Assembly (NCBI RefSeq): GCF_024053505.1
Contig: NZ_JAMXQS010000001.1
Coordinates: forward strand, 310,001 to 374,000
Source: Mesorhizobium liriopis
Lineage (GTDB): Bacteria > Pseudomonadota > Alphaproteobacteria > Rhizobiales > Rhizobiaceae
Length of the DNA stretch: 64,000 bases
Direction: 5' to 3'
Every line of letters begins with the position of its first letter. Within the stretch, counting starts at the first letter, position 1. Positions 63,276-64,000 of the stretch are shown here, piece after piece. The notes under the pieces were generated by a model. That model did no database searches and was not told the origin of the DNA. It was given only the letters and a program-made list of their open reading frames with translations. A program made the translations under genes and the position numbers.

Positions 63276-64000
63276 CGGGCAAACTCCGTCGTGGTCGCCT
63301 GAACGAACCAATCGGGCTCGCGCCGGGCAATCTCGGCTGCTGCGGCTTCGGCTTCATCCAGCGACGAAAAAATGCCGAACGAGGTCGCGCCCGAACCCGA
63401 CATGCGGACGAATTCCGCGCCCACTGAGCGAAGCGCGTCCTGCGCCACACCGATGGTGGGCGCGAAGGCGAGGGCGGGCGGTTCGAGGTCGTTGCGGGTT
63501 TCGCGCAGCCAGCCGATGAGGCCTGCCCGGTCGCGCACCTGAAGCTTCGGCAAAGGCGGGTTCTCGCGGGTCGCGAGCGCCTTGAAGATCGCGGGCGTCG
63601 AGACACCGACACCGGGATTGACCAACACGAGCGCCAATACTGGCAGGCCATCGAACCCTTCCAGTTCTTCGCCCACACCGCGCGCAATCGCAGGGTTAGC
63701 GCTCAGGCACATCGGCACATCCGCGCCAAGCTTCAAGGCGAGCGAAGGCCAATCGCACTCCGCCGGCGGAAGCCGCCGCAAGGCACGCAGAACGGCCGCC
63801 GCATCGCTCGACCCGCCGCCGATGCCTGAAGCCACGGGGAGGTTCTTTTCGAGATGGATGGAAAGGGAGCGCCCGTCACCCGTGGCCTCGCGAAACAGAT
63901 CTCGCGCGCGAAGCACGAGGTTTCCGCCATCGATGGGCACATTCGCCGCATAGCGGCCTGAAACCCGGAAACTGTCTTTGTCGGAAGGTGAAACCGAAAT
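63272..64000 (-). CDS. ispE: 4-diphosphocytidyl-2-C-methyl-D-erythritol kinase, 3' part
   Basis: The frame is open to the right edge; ~242 residues of the C-terminal part are visible. IspE phosphorylates CDP-methylerythritol in the MEP isoprenoid pathway. The GHMP kinase motif LPVASGIGGGSSDAAAVLRAL (here split: LPVASGIGGG then SSDAAAV) binds ATP, and the C-terminal FVRMSGSGATSFGIF is the third GHMP motif. The N-terminal ~50 residues with the first motif lie outside the window. Overlaps moaB by 4 bases. Confidence 0.93.
   Translation of the reverse strand: MSVSPSDKDSFRVSGRYAANVPIDGGNLVLRARDLFREATGDGRSLSIHLEKNLPVASGIGGGSSDAAAVLRALRRLPPAECDWPSLALKLGADVPMCLSANPAIARGVGEELEGFDGLPVLALVLVNPGVGVSTPAIFKALATRENPPLPKLQVRDRAGLIGWLRETRNDLEPPALAFAPTIGVAQDALRSVGAEFVRMSGSGATSFGIFSSLDEAEAAAAEIARREPDWFVQATTTEFAR

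Noticed and set aside
1-64000. CRISPR arrays, tRNA/rRNA genes, insertion sequences or prophage
   Set aside because: Read both strands for spaced repeats, tRNA-like cloverleafs and transposase or integrase motifs and saw none; a search with dedicated tools could still find a divergent one.

Overview
The window is GC-rich chromosomal DNA, densely coding, with no rRNA, tRNA, CRISPR array, transposase or phage gene that I could recognise. It reads as core genome of an alphaproteobacterium of the order Hyphomicrobiales (Rhizobiales). The strongest pointers are a ~2840-residue cyclic beta-1,2-glucan synthase followed by its NdvA-type exporter, a SbmA/BacA-family transporter, an F0 operon of the order atpI-B-E-b'-b with the duplicated b subunit, and the alphaproteobacterial families DUF4170, DUF2093 and TIGR01244. 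I cannot name the genus from the sequence alone.

Layout. 1-10.2 kb, plus strand: the end of an rluB-type pseudouridine synthase with a long Arg-rich tail, rsmD, two overlapping M16 peptidase genes, a PmbA/TldE gene, a CysQ-like phosphatase, then a lipid A/Kdo block (DUF4170, DUF374 acyltransferase-like, waaA, lpxK). 10.2-15.5 kb: DUF2093, a LprI-like small exported protein and mutL on the minus strand; an exported Fe-type superoxide dismutase, a cupin, a TIGR01244 protein and an N-formylglutamate amidohydrolase-like gene. 15.7-26.2 kb: ndvB and ndvA, each followed by a clear terminator. 26.3-35.4 kb: topoisomerase IB; an fba-rpe-gph carbohydrate operon and pcm; a YhaO/YhaN (SbcD/SbcC-like) pair.

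35.5-45.6 kb is transport and accessory metabolism: a four-gene CUT2 sugar ABC transporter, a divergent aldose-1-epimerase-like gene, an isolated YcaO-domain gene, a DedA protein, and a pair of CUT1 permeases with no visible binding protein or ATPase. 45.9-51.9 kb is a compact surface-polysaccharide cluster: a nucleotide-sugar 4,6-dehydratase, an O-antigen ligase/polymerase-like protein, an initiating sugar transferase, an NAD-dependent epimerase and a GT4 glycosyltransferase. 52-57 kb: SbmA/BacA-like transporter, a YfgM-like TPR protein with der, and a SleB-type cell wall hydrolase. 57.2-59.8 kb: the F0 operon with a recognisable promoter and terminator. 59.9-64 kb: a large inverted intergenic repeat, rnhB, a PA0069-type radical SAM protein, a small glycosyltransferase, moaB and the 3' part of ispE.

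Much of the window serves the cell envelope: lipid A (waaA, lpxK), periplasmic glucan (ndvB, ndvA), O-antigen-like sugars, an SbmA/BacA transporter and a wall hydrolase. The least explained items are the isolated YcaO gene, the incomplete CUT1 transporter, the two inverted repeats in the leader of the TPR-der pair and the 41-bp inverted repeat pair near 60 kb. TTG start codons are unusually common among the starts I assigned.
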